64,000 nucleotides of DNA. It comes from a bacterium D16-50. GTDB lineage: Bacteria > Bacillota > Clostridia > Lachnospirales > Lachnospiraceae. The stretch lies in the NCBI GenBank assembly GCA_003612485.1, contig RAZA01000004.1, forward strand, positions 186,001 to 250,000, written 5' to 3'. A program made the translations under genes and the position numbers. This document shows, in pieces, positions 1 to 10,400 of this stretch (position 1 is the first letter of the stretch; each line of letters opens with the position of its first letter). The notes beneath the pieces were generated by a model, which did not search any database, was not told where the DNA came from, and worked only from the letters and a program-made list of their open reading frames with translations.

Positions 1-3000
1 AAGCAGAATTTCCTGATTATCGTGCCGGACCAGTTTACCATGGAGACACAGAAGGAACTGGTGCTTTTGAATGGAAAAGGGGGCATTTTAAACATTGACG
101 TACTGAGCTTCGGGCGTTTGGGCCATCGGATACTGGAGGAAGTGGGAGGACAAGAGATTCCTGTGCTTGACGATACGGGGAAGAGTCTGGTGCTTCAGAA
201 GGTGGCGGCCAACCTGAAGCAGGAGCTGCCCGTTCTGGGAAGCTTTCTCCATAGGCAGGGATATATCCATGAGGTGAAGAGCGCCATTTCGGAATTCCTG
301 CAGTACGGCATAGGTACCGGGGATGTGGAAAAGCTGATTGCGTTTGCGCAAAAGAGAGGGGCGCTGGTACAGAAGCTGAAGGATCTGGAGACACTCTACA
401 AGGGCTTCATGGAATATATTCACGGAAATTTCATCACCACGGAGGAGAAGCTGGACGTGCTGGGGCGCTCCCTCCACAAGTCCAAGCTTCTGCCGGGGAG
501 TGTGGCGGTATTCGACGGCTTTACGGGTTTCACGCCTATTCAGGCCAGAGTGATCGGAGAACTGATGGGGCTGTGCGGTGAGGTCATAGTTACATTGACC
601 ATGGGGGCGGGTGAGGACCCTTATGTACAGGACGGGGAGCAGAGGCTTTTTTATCTGAGCAAGAAGACAGCGGCAGATCTGAGCAGACTGGCGGAGAATG
701 GGAGGGTCGGGCGGAAGCGGGATGTGTTTGTTTTGCCCCGGAGGACGGAAGGGCCGGAGACTGACAAGATGAGCGCAGCGCTTTCAAGGGGGGAGGGCCG
801 GATGGAGATTCTGCAAAATCCGGCAGATAACGGCAAGGCTTGCGCCCTATGCCATCTGGAGAATAATTTGTTTCGGTATCGCACCCGTCCTTGGGAGAGG
901 GAGCAGCAGGCCATACGGATTTTTGAGACTACCGCCCCCCGGGAGGAGGTGCATCAGGCGGGACTTGAGATCTGCAGACTGGTGAGAGAAGAGGGCCTTG
1001 CCTTCCGGGATATCGCCATTATTATGGGGGATCTGGAGGGGTATGCCCCCCATGTGGAGACGGAATTTGCCAAGATGGGGATTCCCTGCTATATCGACAG
1101 AACCAGAGGGATCGTGCTGAATCCCATGATCGAGTATATAAAGAGCGCTCTGGGGCTGTATGTCAGGGATTTCTCCTATGAGACGGTATTTCATTATCTG
1201 CGCAGCGGACTGGCGGATCTGTCATGGGAGGAGGTTGACCGGCTGGAAAATTACTGTCTGCAGACTGGGGTCAAGGGGTATCGCAGCTACAGCCGCCTCT
1301 TTACCCGCAAGACCTCTGACATGGAAAAGGACGAGGAGGCATTGCTGGAGATCAATTCCCTGAGACAGCGCATGATGGAGCAGGTGGAGATGCTTCACGG
1401 CGGGAAGGGGACGGTCAGGGAGTATGTGGACAGACTGTATGATTTTTTGGTGACAAATCAGGTGCAGCAGAAGCTGGCGGTCTGGCAGGAGAGATTCGAG
1501 GCTTCGGGGGAGCTTGTGAGAGCCAAGGAATATGCCCAGATCTATAGGCTGGTGATGGAGCTTCTGGATCAGATCTATGCCCTTCTGGGGGATGAGACCA
1601 TCTCCCTGAAGGAATTCTTGGAGATTCTGGAGGCGGGCTTCGGTGAGATTCAGGTGGGAACCATTCCCCAGAATGTGGACAGGGTGCTGGTGGGAGACAT
1701 GGAACGAACCCGGCTGAAGCAGGTAAAGGTCTTGTTCTTTCTGGGGGTAAACGACGGCAATATTCCAAAGGCGGCCTCCAAAGGGGGCATTATCTCCGAT
1801 ATGGACAGAGAGTTTCTGCGGGAATCCCAGCTGGAGCTGGCCCCCAGCCCCAGACAGCAGATGTATATACAGCGCTTTTACCTATACCTGAATATGACGA
1901 AGCCCTCCCAGAGGCTTTACCTGACCTACTCCAAGGTAAACAACGGGGGGAAATCCATTCGTCCGGCTTATCTGGTGGAGGTGGTGAGACGGCTGTATCC
2001 CGGGATGGCCGTGGAGCATCCCCAGCTGCGCAGCCCTCTGGAGCAGATCGTTACCAGACAAGAGGGCGTGGGATATCTGGCGGCGGGGCTCAGAGAGTAT
2101 GCGGAAGGGATCATGCCAAAGGAACGGCTTCAGGATTTTTTCACCATCTATCAGGTGTACGGCGAGGGGGAGATGCAGGAGGTGCGCAGATTCCTCACGG
2201 AGACGGCCTTCAAGCGCTATCGGGACGAAAATCTCCCTGCCATGGTGGCCAGAGCGCTGTACGGTGTGCAGCTGGAGAACAGCGTCACCAGACTGGAGAC
2301 CTTTGCCGCCTGCGCTTATAGGCATTTCCTACAATATGGGCTTTCGCTGAGGGAGAGACGGGAATTTAGCTTCGAGAGCGTGGACATGGGAAATCTGTAT
2401 CATGAGACATTGGAGCTTTTCGCAGAGAAGCTGGCGGAGAATCATTACACATGGTTTGATTTCACGGAAGAATTTGCACGCAGAACCGTTATGGAGATTC
2501 TGGAGGCTCAGGCCGCCTCTTATGGGAATACGGTGCTTTATGCCAGCGCCAGAAACGAATATGCCGTGACAAGAATGGGACGGATTCTCACCAGAACCGT
2601 GCTGACCCTCCAGAGGCAGCTGCGCAGGGGGAGCTTTGTGCCGGAATCCTTTGAGCTGTCCTTCCAATATGCGGACAATCTGGACAGCATTCATGTGGCG
2701 CTGTCCAAGGGGGAGAAGATGCGCCTGCAGGGGCGGATCGACAGAATCGATATCGCTTCGGATCAGGACAGCGTATACGTGAAGGTCATCGATTATAAGT
2801 CCGGCAATAAAAAATTTGACCTTGCGGCGCTGTACTATGGCCTGCAGCTGCAGCTGGTGGTATATATGAATGCAGCCATGGAGGTAGAGGCCAAGCGGCA
2901 TCCCGGTAAGGAGGCCGTGCCGGCGGCGCTTTTATACTATCATATAGACGATCCTTCGGTGGAGACTCCGGTGGAACTGTCTCCGGAGGAGATCGACGAA

Positions 3001-3390
3001 CAGATTGCCAAGAAGCTGCGGATGCACGGCGTAGTGAACAGCGAGCCATATGTGGTAGGGCTGTTGGACGGCCAGATGGGAGACAGATCCGATGTGATCC
3101 CTGTGGAGAGGAAGAAGGACGGCAGCTTTTCCGCCCGGTCCAGCGTGCTGAGTTCTCAGGAGCTGAAGACCGTGTCGGATTATGTGAGCCGTAAGATCGC
3201 GGAGATAGGCAGGGAGATTTTGGACGGCAGGATATCGCTGAACCCCTATGAAAAAGGGAATGAGGAAGCCTGCTCCTACTGCGCTTACAAAAAAGTCTGT
3301 GGATTTGAGCCTGCCATGCCGGGCTGCAGCAAAAACAGGCTGGAGGAGCTGGACAAGGAGGAGGTGCTAAAACGCATGGATGCCCCCTGA
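1..3390 (+). CDS. addB: AddB, ATP-dependent helicase/nuclease subunit B (5'-truncated by window edge)
   Basis: The frame is open from base 1, so the true start and the N-terminal nucleotide-binding motif lie upstream. AddB pairs with AddA to resect double-strand breaks and produce 3' tails for RecA. The C-terminal nuclease core is visible (VIDYKSGNKKFD near 2788-2823), as is the four-cysteine iron-sulfur cluster typical of AddB: one Cys in FAACAYRHF (codon at 2311) and three in CSYCAYKKVC (codons at 3271, 3280, 3298). Length (over 1120 residues) fits the family. It ends with TGA at 3388. Unlike the usual adjacent addB-addA pair, addA begins about 4.1 kb downstream, with two opposite-strand genes between. 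The family call is secure from the Fe-S and nuclease motifs; the start cannot be placed. Confidence 0.95.
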   Translation, partial: KQNFLIIVPDQFTMETQKELVLLNGKGGILNIDVLSFGRLGHRILEEVGGQEIPVLDDTGKSLVLQKVAANLKQELPVLGSFLHRQGYIHEVKSAISEFLQYGIGTGDVEKLIAFAQKRGALVQKLKDLETLYKGFMEYIHGNFITTEEKLDVLGRSLHKSKLLPGSVAVFDGFTGFTPIQARVIGELMGLCGEVIVTLTMGAGEDPYVQDGEQRLFYLSKKTAADLSRLAENGRVGRKRDVFVLPRRTEGPETDKMSAALSRGEGRMEILQNPADNGKACALCHLENNLFRYRTRPWEREQQAIRIFETTAPREEVHQAGLEICRLVREEGLAFRDIAIIMGDLEGYAPHVETEFAKMGIPCYIDRTRGIVLNPMIEYIKSALGLYVRDFSYETVFHYLRSGLADLSWEEVDRLENYCLQTGVKGYRSYSRLFTRKTSDMEKDEEALLEINSLRQRMMEQVEMLHGGKGTVREYVDRLYDFLVTNQVQQKLAVWQERFEASGELVRAKEYAQIYRLVMELLDQIYALLGDETISLKEFLEILEAGFGEIQVGTIPQNVDRVLVGDMERTRLKQVKVLFFLGVNDGNIPKAASKGGIISDMDREFLRESQLELAPSPRQQMYIQRFYLYLNMTKPSQRLYLTYSKVNNGGKSIRPAYLVEVVRRLYPGMAVEHPQLRSPLEQIVTRQEGVGYLAAGLREYAEGIMPKERLQDFFTIYQVYGEGEMQEVRRFLTETAFKRYRDENLPAMVARALYGVQLENSVTRLETFAACAYRHFLQYGLSLRERREFSFESVDMGNLYHETLELFAEKLAENHYTWFDFTEEFARRTVMEILEAQAASYGNTVLYASARNEYAVTRMGRILTRTVLTLQRQLRRGSFVPESFELSFQYADNLDSIHVALSKGEKMRLQGRIDRIDIASDQDSVYVKVIDYKSGNKKFDLAALYYGLQLQLVVYMNAAMEVEAKRHPGKEAVPAALLYYHIDDPSVETPVELSPEEIDEQIAKKLRMHGVVNSEPYVVGLLDGQMGDRSDVIPVERKKDGSFSARSSVLSSQELKTVSDYVSRKIAEIGREILDGRISLNPYEKGNEEACSYCAYKKVCGFEPAMPGCSKNRLEELDKEEVLKRMDAP

Positions 3391-3481
3391 CCGCAGAATG
3401 CCAAAGGGGGTCAGCCTGATCCTGCCTTATGGGGGCAGAGGGAGCACAGAAGGCATCTTGAAAACGGCGGCCTGAAGGCGT

Positions 3482-3520
3482 GAAAAATGCCCCGAACACT
3501 TGGAAGAGTGCTGGGGGCAT
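3482..3520 (-). terminator. Intrinsic terminator of the beta-CASP gene
   Basis: The arms ATGCCCC (3487-3493) and GGGGCAT (3514-3520) enclose a second paired segment (ACACT/AGTGC). Read on the minus strand, the stem is followed by TTTTT at 3482-3486. It lies just past the minus-strand stop at 3529. It may also limit readthrough from addB. Confidence 0.7.
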
Positions 3521-3528
3521 GGGTCTTG

Positions 3529-6201
3529 TCAGTCGGTAAAGATGCAGGCGCAGCCAGTCATTTCCTGAAATTTTCCCTCTATTTTTTCTTGAATCCCTGC
3601 GGTTACGGAATCCTTGATTTTCAGTTGGATGAGTTTCTTGCCGGGAAGGTAGGATGGATTTTTCTCCAGTACAATCCCGTATTTCATGCACAGCAGCTGA
3701 GCGATCCGAATCAGCTCGTTCTGACTGACCTTTTCCGCGATGTGCAGCCGCCAGCCGGTCCGGTTGGCGGCATCCTGCAGCGCTTCCGCATATCTGCGCC
3801 CTATCATTGGGGAGATAAACCCGATTTCCATGTATTTACCCTGCGTATCCTGCTTTAAGCTTTTTTTGTCGGGCTTGTGGGTAAGCTTTTCAAAGGCCTG
3901 CTCGATGTAGGAAAAGGCCATATTCTGTTCCATGGGTGCAGCGGCGGGCTCTGAGGGGACGAAAAAGTCTCTGGCGGACAAGGCTTCTTCCTCTGTAGGA
4001 CACTGAGCTTGGGACAGAGGCTGCCCGTTTGCTTCAAGTCCCCATCCGGTAGCCTTTTGAAATTGTGCGGCAGCTCTTTCTATGGTCACAGAGGGCTCTC
4101 CCTCCGTCAGGGTGACGGAATAGAGCTTCCTTTCCGGATGATAAGATATCTTTGAAACGCTCTCTCCGAAAAGCAGGGACAGCAGAAGGGAGGCGGCGCT
4201 GTGATTCATGGAAGGACTGATGTGGATGGTCCATCCGGTGGTATTGGTGAAATCAGTGGCCCTTTTATTGAATTCATCCCAATCCTGAGCATCGGGATAG
4301 TCGAACTGCAGCACAACCTCCTTGCGGTCATTGTGGTAGCTGATCTTGCGGTAGGGACAGTCCGGAAAGACGGATTCCACCTTGTCCAAGAGCTTTTGCT
4401 GGGTCAGCTCCTTGGGCGTGAGGGCCTCTGCCACTGTTTCAGTGGAATTGGCCTCTATGAGAAAGAGCCGTCTTGCATTGGGAGAAAAATAGGAGCTGTT
4501 CAAAAGGATTCTCTGCATGCTTTGCAGCACCACGTCATGCTTCTCCCTTTGGCCGCCGTCAGCCGCTTCCCGATGGGGATGTTCTCCGTCGATCTCCTCC
4601 ATCAGGCGGGAGGCCTGCTCTCTGATGTGGAAGGCGGCGTCGGAGGCAAATTCCGTGGGAGTCTTGCCGAACCAGATATAAGCCACTTGCGCCAAGGAAA
4701 AAGTCTTGTCTGGATAATTTTGACGCCAGAAGCTCCAGAGCAGCTTTTCGTCCGCTCTGGTAAATATTCTTCCCATACGCATGGTGTGCATGGGAAGGAA
4801 GAGCTGCTGTTTCCTTTTGGCATGCAGCTCAAGTTCATAGCATTGTCCGCATTCCGGCAGATAGACTTGTCTGGGATAGTCTGCGGTGTTCAGCTCATCC
4901 CCCAGCTCATGAATAGAATCCTCGCTGCCATGGACCAGAAAGATGTGGCGGGGAGAGAGGCTTTCCAGCAACGCGGTTATCTCGGACTTGTCGCCGTGAG
5001 CGGAAAGCCCTATCTGTTCGACGCGGCATCTCACCGGCAGAGCGCTGCCGTCCACATTGAGGGAGGCAGGGGCGCAGGAAGGCTCCTCCGGGCTCTGGGC
5101 TTTGCAGTTTACAAGATTCAGAAGCTGCCGTCCGGGAGCCTCCTCGTCCTGATAGCCGGTGAAGATGACGCAGGCATTCTCCGAAGGGATCAGGTGCTTG
5201 GCATACTGGACGCTGGGGCCTCCGGTGAGCATGCCACAGCTGGAGACAAAGATCACCGGATCATCCCCTGCCAGAAGCTCCTCCCTTTTCCGGCTTGCGG
5301 TGACGGGCTGGATATGCTCTGTGTAGAAGGGTTCGTTTCCCTTCAGGATTCTTTTTCCGAGGGCGTTTTTCAGGTAAGTGGGATTGCGGGTATACATGGC
5401 ATTGACGGCACGGATCATTCCGTCCACGTAGACCGGAACCGGAGGGATCTCCTGATTCTGGATAGCGGCCCGCAATATCAGCAGTACCTCCTGCGCTCTT
5501 CCCAGAGCGAAGGCGGGAATGAGGATTTTCTTTTTCTGCCGGACGCATTCTCCCACCAGATCCACCAGTCGCTTTTCCTCTGCTTGTCTGTTGGCATGCA
5601 GTCGGTTTCCGTAAGTGGCTTCCGTGATGGCGACGTCGGGGCGGAGTCTGGGAATGCGGATTCCGTCGATGGTGCGCTGGGGAAATGCGCAGAGATCCCC
5701 GGAATAAAACAAGCTCCCCTCCTCGGTGGTCAGGTAGATGCAAGCGGCGCCTGCGATATGTCCGGCGGGGAAAAAGCTTAAAGTGAACCTGTCCAAAATG
5801 GGGAAGGGCATTTGGTAGCCTATGGGAAAGACGCGTCCTAACATGGCCTGCACATCCGGTTCGGAATAATGGGGAATCTCGTTCTCTTTGCTGCTCATGA
5901 TCTTCAGACTGTCATACAGCAGAACCCGGGTGAGTTCTGCCGTCATAGCGGTCATATAGATGCGGGCCTGAGGGTAGGCCTTGCTGATGATAGGCAGGGC
6001 CCCGATGTGATCCATGTGGGCATGGCTGACGATGATGGCGTCCAGCCCGCCCTGCTCTTGTATGGTGCAAAAGTCGGGAAGGGGATCTCCGGAACCGGTC
6101 TGCCGGATGCCGCAGTCCAATAGGATGCCTTTTCCTAAGACTCTGATATAGATGCAGCTGCCGCCTATTTCCATGGCGCCGCCCAGAAAATATAGCTTCA
6201 T
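3529..6201 (-). CDS. MBL-fold / beta-CASP RNase-like metallo-hydrolase with repeated C-terminal extension
   Basis: Start chosen at 6201 (MKLYFLGG), because AAAGGA precedes it and the metallo-beta-lactamase fold begins at once; the longer open frame to 6288 lacks homology. The zinc motif SHAHMDHIG puts H60, H62, D64 and H65 as metal ligands. It is followed by PAGHIAGA and SGDL, then beta-CASP segments (KILIPAFALGRAQE, FVSSCGMLTGG, TGYQDEEAPGRQL) and the RMMBL-like GLSAHGDKSE and FLVHGSE. This is the core of RNase J/CPSF73-like nucleases, so RNA processing is the family expectation. The protein is about 890 residues, versus about 450-550 for simple members. The last ~290 residues hold four degenerate segments ending in TGW/TGC. 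The substrate is unknown. It sits between addB and addA on the opposite strand. Confidence 0.85.
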   Translation of the reverse strand: MKLYFLGGAMEIGGSCIYIRVLGKGILLDCGIRQTGSGDPLPDFCTIQEQGGLDAIIVSHAHMDHIGALPIISKAYPQARIYMTAMTAELTRVLLYDSLKIMSSKENEIPHYSEPDVQAMLGRVFPIGYQMPFPILDRFTLSFFPAGHIAGAACIYLTTEEGSLFYSGDLCAFPQRTIDGIRIPRLRPDVAITEATYGNRLHANRQAEEKRLVDLVGECVRQKKKILIPAFALGRAQEVLLILRAAIQNQEIPPVPVYVDGMIRAVNAMYTRNPTYLKNALGKRILKGNEPFYTEHIQPVTASRKREELLAGDDPVIFVSSCGMLTGGPSVQYAKHLIPSENACVIFTGYQDEEAPGRQLLNLVNCKAQSPEEPSCAPASLNVDGSALPVRCRVEQIGLSAHGDKSEITALLESLSPRHIFLVHGSEDSIHELGDELNTADYPRQVYLPECGQCYELELHAKRKQQLFLPMHTMRMGRIFTRADEKLLWSFWRQNYPDKTFSLAQVAYIWFGKTPTEFASDAAFHIREQASRLMEEIDGEHPHREAADGGQREKHDVVLQSMQRILLNSSYFSPNARRLFLIEANSTETVAEALTPKELTQQKLLDKVESVFPDCPYRKISYHNDRKEVVLQFDYPDAQDWDEFNKRATDFTNTTGWTIHISPSMNHSAASLLLSLLFGESVSKISYHPERKLYSVTLTEGEPSVTIERAAAQFQKATGWGLEANGQPLSQAQCPTEEEALSARDFFVPSEPAAAPMEQNMAFSYIEQAFEKLTHKPDKKSLKQDTQGKYMEIGFISPMIGRRYAEALQDAANRTGWRLHIAEKVSQNELIRIAQLLCMKYGIVLEKNPSYLPGKKLIQLKIKDSVTAGIQEKIEGKFQEMTGCACIFTD

Positions 6202-6277
6202 ACGCCTTTTGTCCTTTCTTCTGACTGTAGAGCCCCTTGCTGTACAAAGCATGGATGGGGGCCGGCAGGGGAGCTCC

Positions 6278-7102
6278 TCAGCGTGCAATATCCGTTCTGC
6301 GGAGAATTCCGGAAGCCGCGCCGATATGTCCTCCGCTCAGCAGCAGCTTTTTCGCCGCTCTTTGGAGACGTGTGTTCTCGGGAAGATTTTCCGGATTCTT
6401 GTCCTGAGGAGAGCCGAAAAGCCATTCCAGACAGCCGGAGTCATCTAAAGTCTCTTCCGTGAGGGCAAAGCGTCTCTGAAAAGAGACTATATTGGAGTCG
6501 CCGGAAAGCAGGGAGCCAAGGGCCGGCGCCAGCAGCCAGGAATCGCAGGTGTAACGGTCGTATGCATAGTCAGGATAGACGGCGGAGAAAAAGTTTTCCG
6601 CAGCTGACAAGGACGCGTCCACGGATGCCATTGACAGATCCGCGTCCGAGGGGATGTGGATGGCTATGGAGCCCGCCTCCTCTTGGGCCGGGAACTCGTA
6701 TTCCAGCGTGCCGATGCGGAAGAGACTCATGCTGATTTGCCGATAGGTCCACCATCCCCGGTCAAAAAACATCCGACCGCATTTGCGCAGACATTCGTCA
6801 AGGAATCTGGTGAAGCATCTCATGGTGTCCCTATAGACGGCATCTTCTATTTGAAGCTGGCCATACCTATGATATATGCGGCAGGCGCATTCCAGCTGGC
6901 ATGCAAGCATTTTTATGTGATCCGGATCCTCCCCCAGAAGGGTCTTAAGACGCTCATAAGCCTCATAGGCCGTTTTCCGTTCCGTCATCAGGCCAAGACA
7001 AGGCTCTAATGCCTTCAGATCCAATTCCTTGGCGGCAGAATCAAGCTTACTGACGATTTCAGGCTGTAATTCGATAAGATGGTACAGTTCAGGCTGTTTC
7101 AT
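6278..7102 (-). CDS. GNAT-like acyltransferase-domain protein (tentative)
   Basis: A 274-residue soluble protein whose start has AAGAGGAAA upstream. Its stop lies 76 bp before the start of the beta-CASP gene on the same strand, so the two are probably co-transcribed. The segment WWTYRQISMSLFRIGTLEYEF and the following IAIHIPSDADLS resemble the C-terminal domain of two-part GNAT-like acyltransferases common in Lachnospiraceae. That assignment is from memory of the family and was not tested. The N-terminal ~130 residues are helical and Cys-containing, with no recognised motif. No substrate can be proposed. It could alternatively be an uncharacterised helical protein that only shares this motif. 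Confidence 0.6.
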   Translation of the reverse strand: MKQPELYHLIELQPEIVSKLDSAAKELDLKALEPCLGLMTERKTAYEAYERLKTLLGEDPDHIKMLACQLECACRIYHRYGQLQIEDAVYRDTMRCFTRFLDECLRKCGRMFFDRGWWTYRQISMSLFRIGTLEYEFPAQEEAGSIAIHIPSDADLSMASVDASLSAAENFFSAVYPDYAYDRYTCDSWLLAPALGSLLSGDSNIVSFQRRFALTEETLDDSGCLEWLFGSPQDKNPENLPENTRLQRAAKKLLLSGGHIGAASGILRRTDIAR

Positions 7103-7299
7103 GGCCGTTTCCTCTTGTTTTTCTTTGTTTTTGGTTTTGCTATAGTGACAATGGAAGCAGTTATGACTATGCTCATTGTATCACAGGAGCCATGCTAAGA
7201 AAAGCGTAATTTAAGCCATATGCGTCTGAAAATTAAGAAATATGCAGGCCTGAATAAAAAATGAGCAGAGAAATACATAAAATAAATAGTTTTTTCCCG

Positions 7300-7360
7300 C
7301 CATTTCCAATACTTGACAAGCTATTGCAAAAAAATACAATATTTGCGGAATTGGAAATGG
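7300..7360 (+). promoter_or_regulatory. addA promoter inside an 11-bp inverted repeat
   Basis: TTGACA (7313-7318), a 16-nt spacer and TACAAT (7335-7340) form a near-consensus sigma-A promoter facing addA. It is bracketed by perfect arms CCATTTCCAAT (7300-7310) and ATTGGAAATGG (7350-7360), the right arm falling at the expected transcription start. A second possible -10 (TATAAT near 7383) has no clear -35. The rest of the 385-bp gap 7103-7487 is AT-rich, and I see nothing else in it. Confidence 0.6.
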
Positions 7361-7487
7361 TGTACGGATAACCGCAGATATAGTATAATGTTGACAGGAA
7401 AGAGATTGTGTCAGCTTCCCATCCCATAAACGCTCCGGCGGATATGGATTTGGAATAGAGAAATCTGGAGAGAGGAGCCGTAGGAAT

Positions 7488-10400
7488 ATGGCCGTGAAAT
7501 TTACCCGAGAACAGCAGGAGGCTATTGACCTTCATGGCTGCAATATATTGGTGTCCGCGGCGGCAGGCAGCGGAAAGACCGCCGTGCTGGCGGAACGTAT
7601 TGTGAAAATGGTCTGCGATGAGGAGAGGCAGGTGGATATCGACAGGCTTCTCATTGTGACCTTCACCAATGCGGCGGCGGCGGAGATGAGGGAGAGGATC
7701 GCTGGCGGGATATCGAAGCGTCTTGCCCAAGGGCAGGACTCCGAGCATGTTCAGAAACAAGCCACGCTTCTGCATAATGCCCAGATCACTACCATCGACA
7801 GCTTCTGCCTTTTTCTGCTGCGGAATCATTTCAATGAGATCGGTCTGGATCCCGCATTCCGCATTGCGGATGAAGGCGAGGTGAAACTGATGCAGCAGGA
7901 GGCGCTTCAGGAGCTGTTGGAGGACGCCTACGCCTCCGGAAGCGAGGCATTCCGCTACTGTGTGGAGTATTTCTGTCCGGGAGGGCGGGAGAGTGTGCTG
8001 GAGCAGCATATTCTGAATCTGTCCAGATACGCCTCCAGCTTTCCTTGGCCCACGGAATGGCTGGAGGAGAGGAAGAAGGATTATCAGGGGGAAGGGCTGG
8101 GAGAGATCTGCTCAAGCCCTTACGCGGAGTGGCTCACGGAGCATCTGCGCCGGATGATGGAAGGCTGTGTGGAGAAATATAAAAGCATAGTGAGGCTCTG
8201 TGACGACCCGGAAGGGCCCTATATGTACAAAGAGCTGGTGGAAAGGGAGCTGGAGCAGCTGGAGGCGGCTCTTGCCTATGGGTCTTTGGAGGAGTTCGAG
8301 GCGGGCCTTGGGAAGATATCCTTCGGCAGGCTGCCCTCAAAGAAGGACGAGACGGTCTTAGCCGCAAAGAGGGATCTGGCCAAGGAACTGCGGGCAGGGG
8401 TGAAGGACTGTGTGCAGTCTCTGGGGGAACGATTCTTCGCAACCCCTCTGGAGCTTGCGGCCAGACAGGGGAGGGCCTGCAGGGGGCCGGTGGAGACACT
8501 GCTGGATCTGGCGCTGGAATTCCATGGGAGGATGCAGGAGAAGAAGCAGGAAAAAAAGGTCATTGATTTTTCTGATATGGAGCATTTTGCGCTGGACATT
8601 CTGCTGGACAGAAGCGGAGGGCAGGTGAGGCCCAGCCCGGTGGCCATGGAATACAGACAGCATTTCGCGGAGGTGCTGACGGATGAATATCAGGACAGCA
8701 ATCTGGTGCAGGAATACCTTCTGCAGGCGGTTTCCGGGGAGGAGGACGGAAGGTTCAACCGGTTCATGGTGGGGGATGTGAAGCAGAGCATCTATAAATT
8801 CCGCCTTGCCAGACCGGAGCTTTTTCTGGATAAGTACAAGACCTATGAGGAGGGGCAGGGGAATTGCCGCAGGATCGATTTGGCCAAGAATTTCCGCAGC
8901 CGCCCAGAGGTGGTGGACACCGTGAACGAGCTTTTCGGCAGGATGATGAGCCGGGATGTGGGCGGGATAGAATATGACCATAGAGCCGCCCTATATGCCG
9001 GGGCGGAATATCCGGAAAGCGATGGCTGCCACAGCGAGCTTCTTCTGGTGGAAAAGCCGGACAAAGGGGAAGAGGAGGATGCGAAGCAGGCGGAGGCGCT
9101 TGCCGTAGCCCGGAAGATCAAAGAGCTTCGGGGGGGATTCCGGGTGTTCGACAGGGAAAGCGGCTGTCTGCGGGAGGCCAGATACAGCGATATGGTGATT
9201 CTGCTTCGCACCAACAGCGGCTGGGACGAGGAGTTCAAGGAGGTGCTGGAGCAGGAAGGGATCCCGGCATACATTGCCTCAAAGACGGGGTATTTCGCGG
9301 CTTCAGAGGTGCAGGAGCTGCTGAATTTTCTGCGTGTGCTGGACAATCCCAGTCAGGATGTGCCTCTGTTCGGCGTGATGAAGTCCGTATTCGGCGGCTT
9401 TTCCGAGGAGGAGATCGCCAAGATCAGGAGCGGAAGGAGAGACTGCTGTCTGTATGAAGCTCTGAAGGAGGCGGCGGGAGATCTGTCAACGGCGCCGCGG
9501 GGCCGGGAAGCCGGAAACGATCTAAGCGCCGGGGCGGATTCTGCGGGAGATGCATCTACGGCGCCGCAGGGCCGGGAAGAGGCCTTGGGTACGGAGGCCG
9601 GAGACGGACGGAGGGAAGATGGGGGAGGTTCGCAAGAGGGAGGCTGGGCTGTTTTCCAAGGAGATCCGGAAGATGAAGATAGGGATGCTTTCAAGGAAGA
9701 CTGGGAAACGGGAGAGGAGCTGAGGGAAAAGGCTGCAGCATTCTTGAACATGCTTCGGAAGTATAGGGACTGCACGGTGTATCTTCCCGTGAGAGAGCTG
9801 CTCTCCAAGCTGGTGACTGATTTCGGGTATTTGGATTATGTGACGGCGCTGCCTGCGGGCGGCAAGCGCCGGGCCAATGTGGAGATGCTTTTTGCCAGAG
9901 CCTCGGACTTTGAGAAGACCAGTTACTTCGGTCTATTTCATTTTGTGCGCTATATGGAACAGCTGGAGAAATATGATGTGGACTATGGGGAAGCCGGAGA
10001 GCTGGATGAAAATGCTGATGTGGTGCGGATCATGAGCATTCATAAGAGCAAGGGGCTGGAATTTCCCGTGACAATCGTGTCGGGGCTGAGCAAGCGCTTC
10101 AATATGCAGGACGCCAATCAGGCAATGATTCTGGATATGGATCTTGGACTGGGGGTGGATTATGTGGATCCGGACAAGCGGGTCCGCAACAAGACGCTGC
10201 GAAAAAACATTCTTTCCAGAAAGCTCAGGGAGGACAGCTTGGCGGAGGAGCTGAGGGTGCTGTATGTGGCCATGACCCGGGCGAGGGAGAAGCTGATCCT
10301 GACGGGAGTTCTGGAGAATGCGGGGGAACAGTGGGAGAACTGGCTGATTCGCAGCGGACTGCAGGAGGGAGAGGGCAGGGGGCGGCTGACCTATCTGGAC

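Noticed and set aside
3400..3480. Terminator for addB using CCCCC/GGGGG around 3383-3410
   Set aside because: Only five pairs form and there is no U-run; the stem at 3487-3520 is better and serves the other strand.
4201..5781. Long plus-strand open frame (526 codons) opposite the beta-CASP gene
   Set aside because: It lies fully antisense to a gene with clear zinc-hydrolase motifs. It has no ribosome site or recognisable domain, and arises from codon bias of the real gene.
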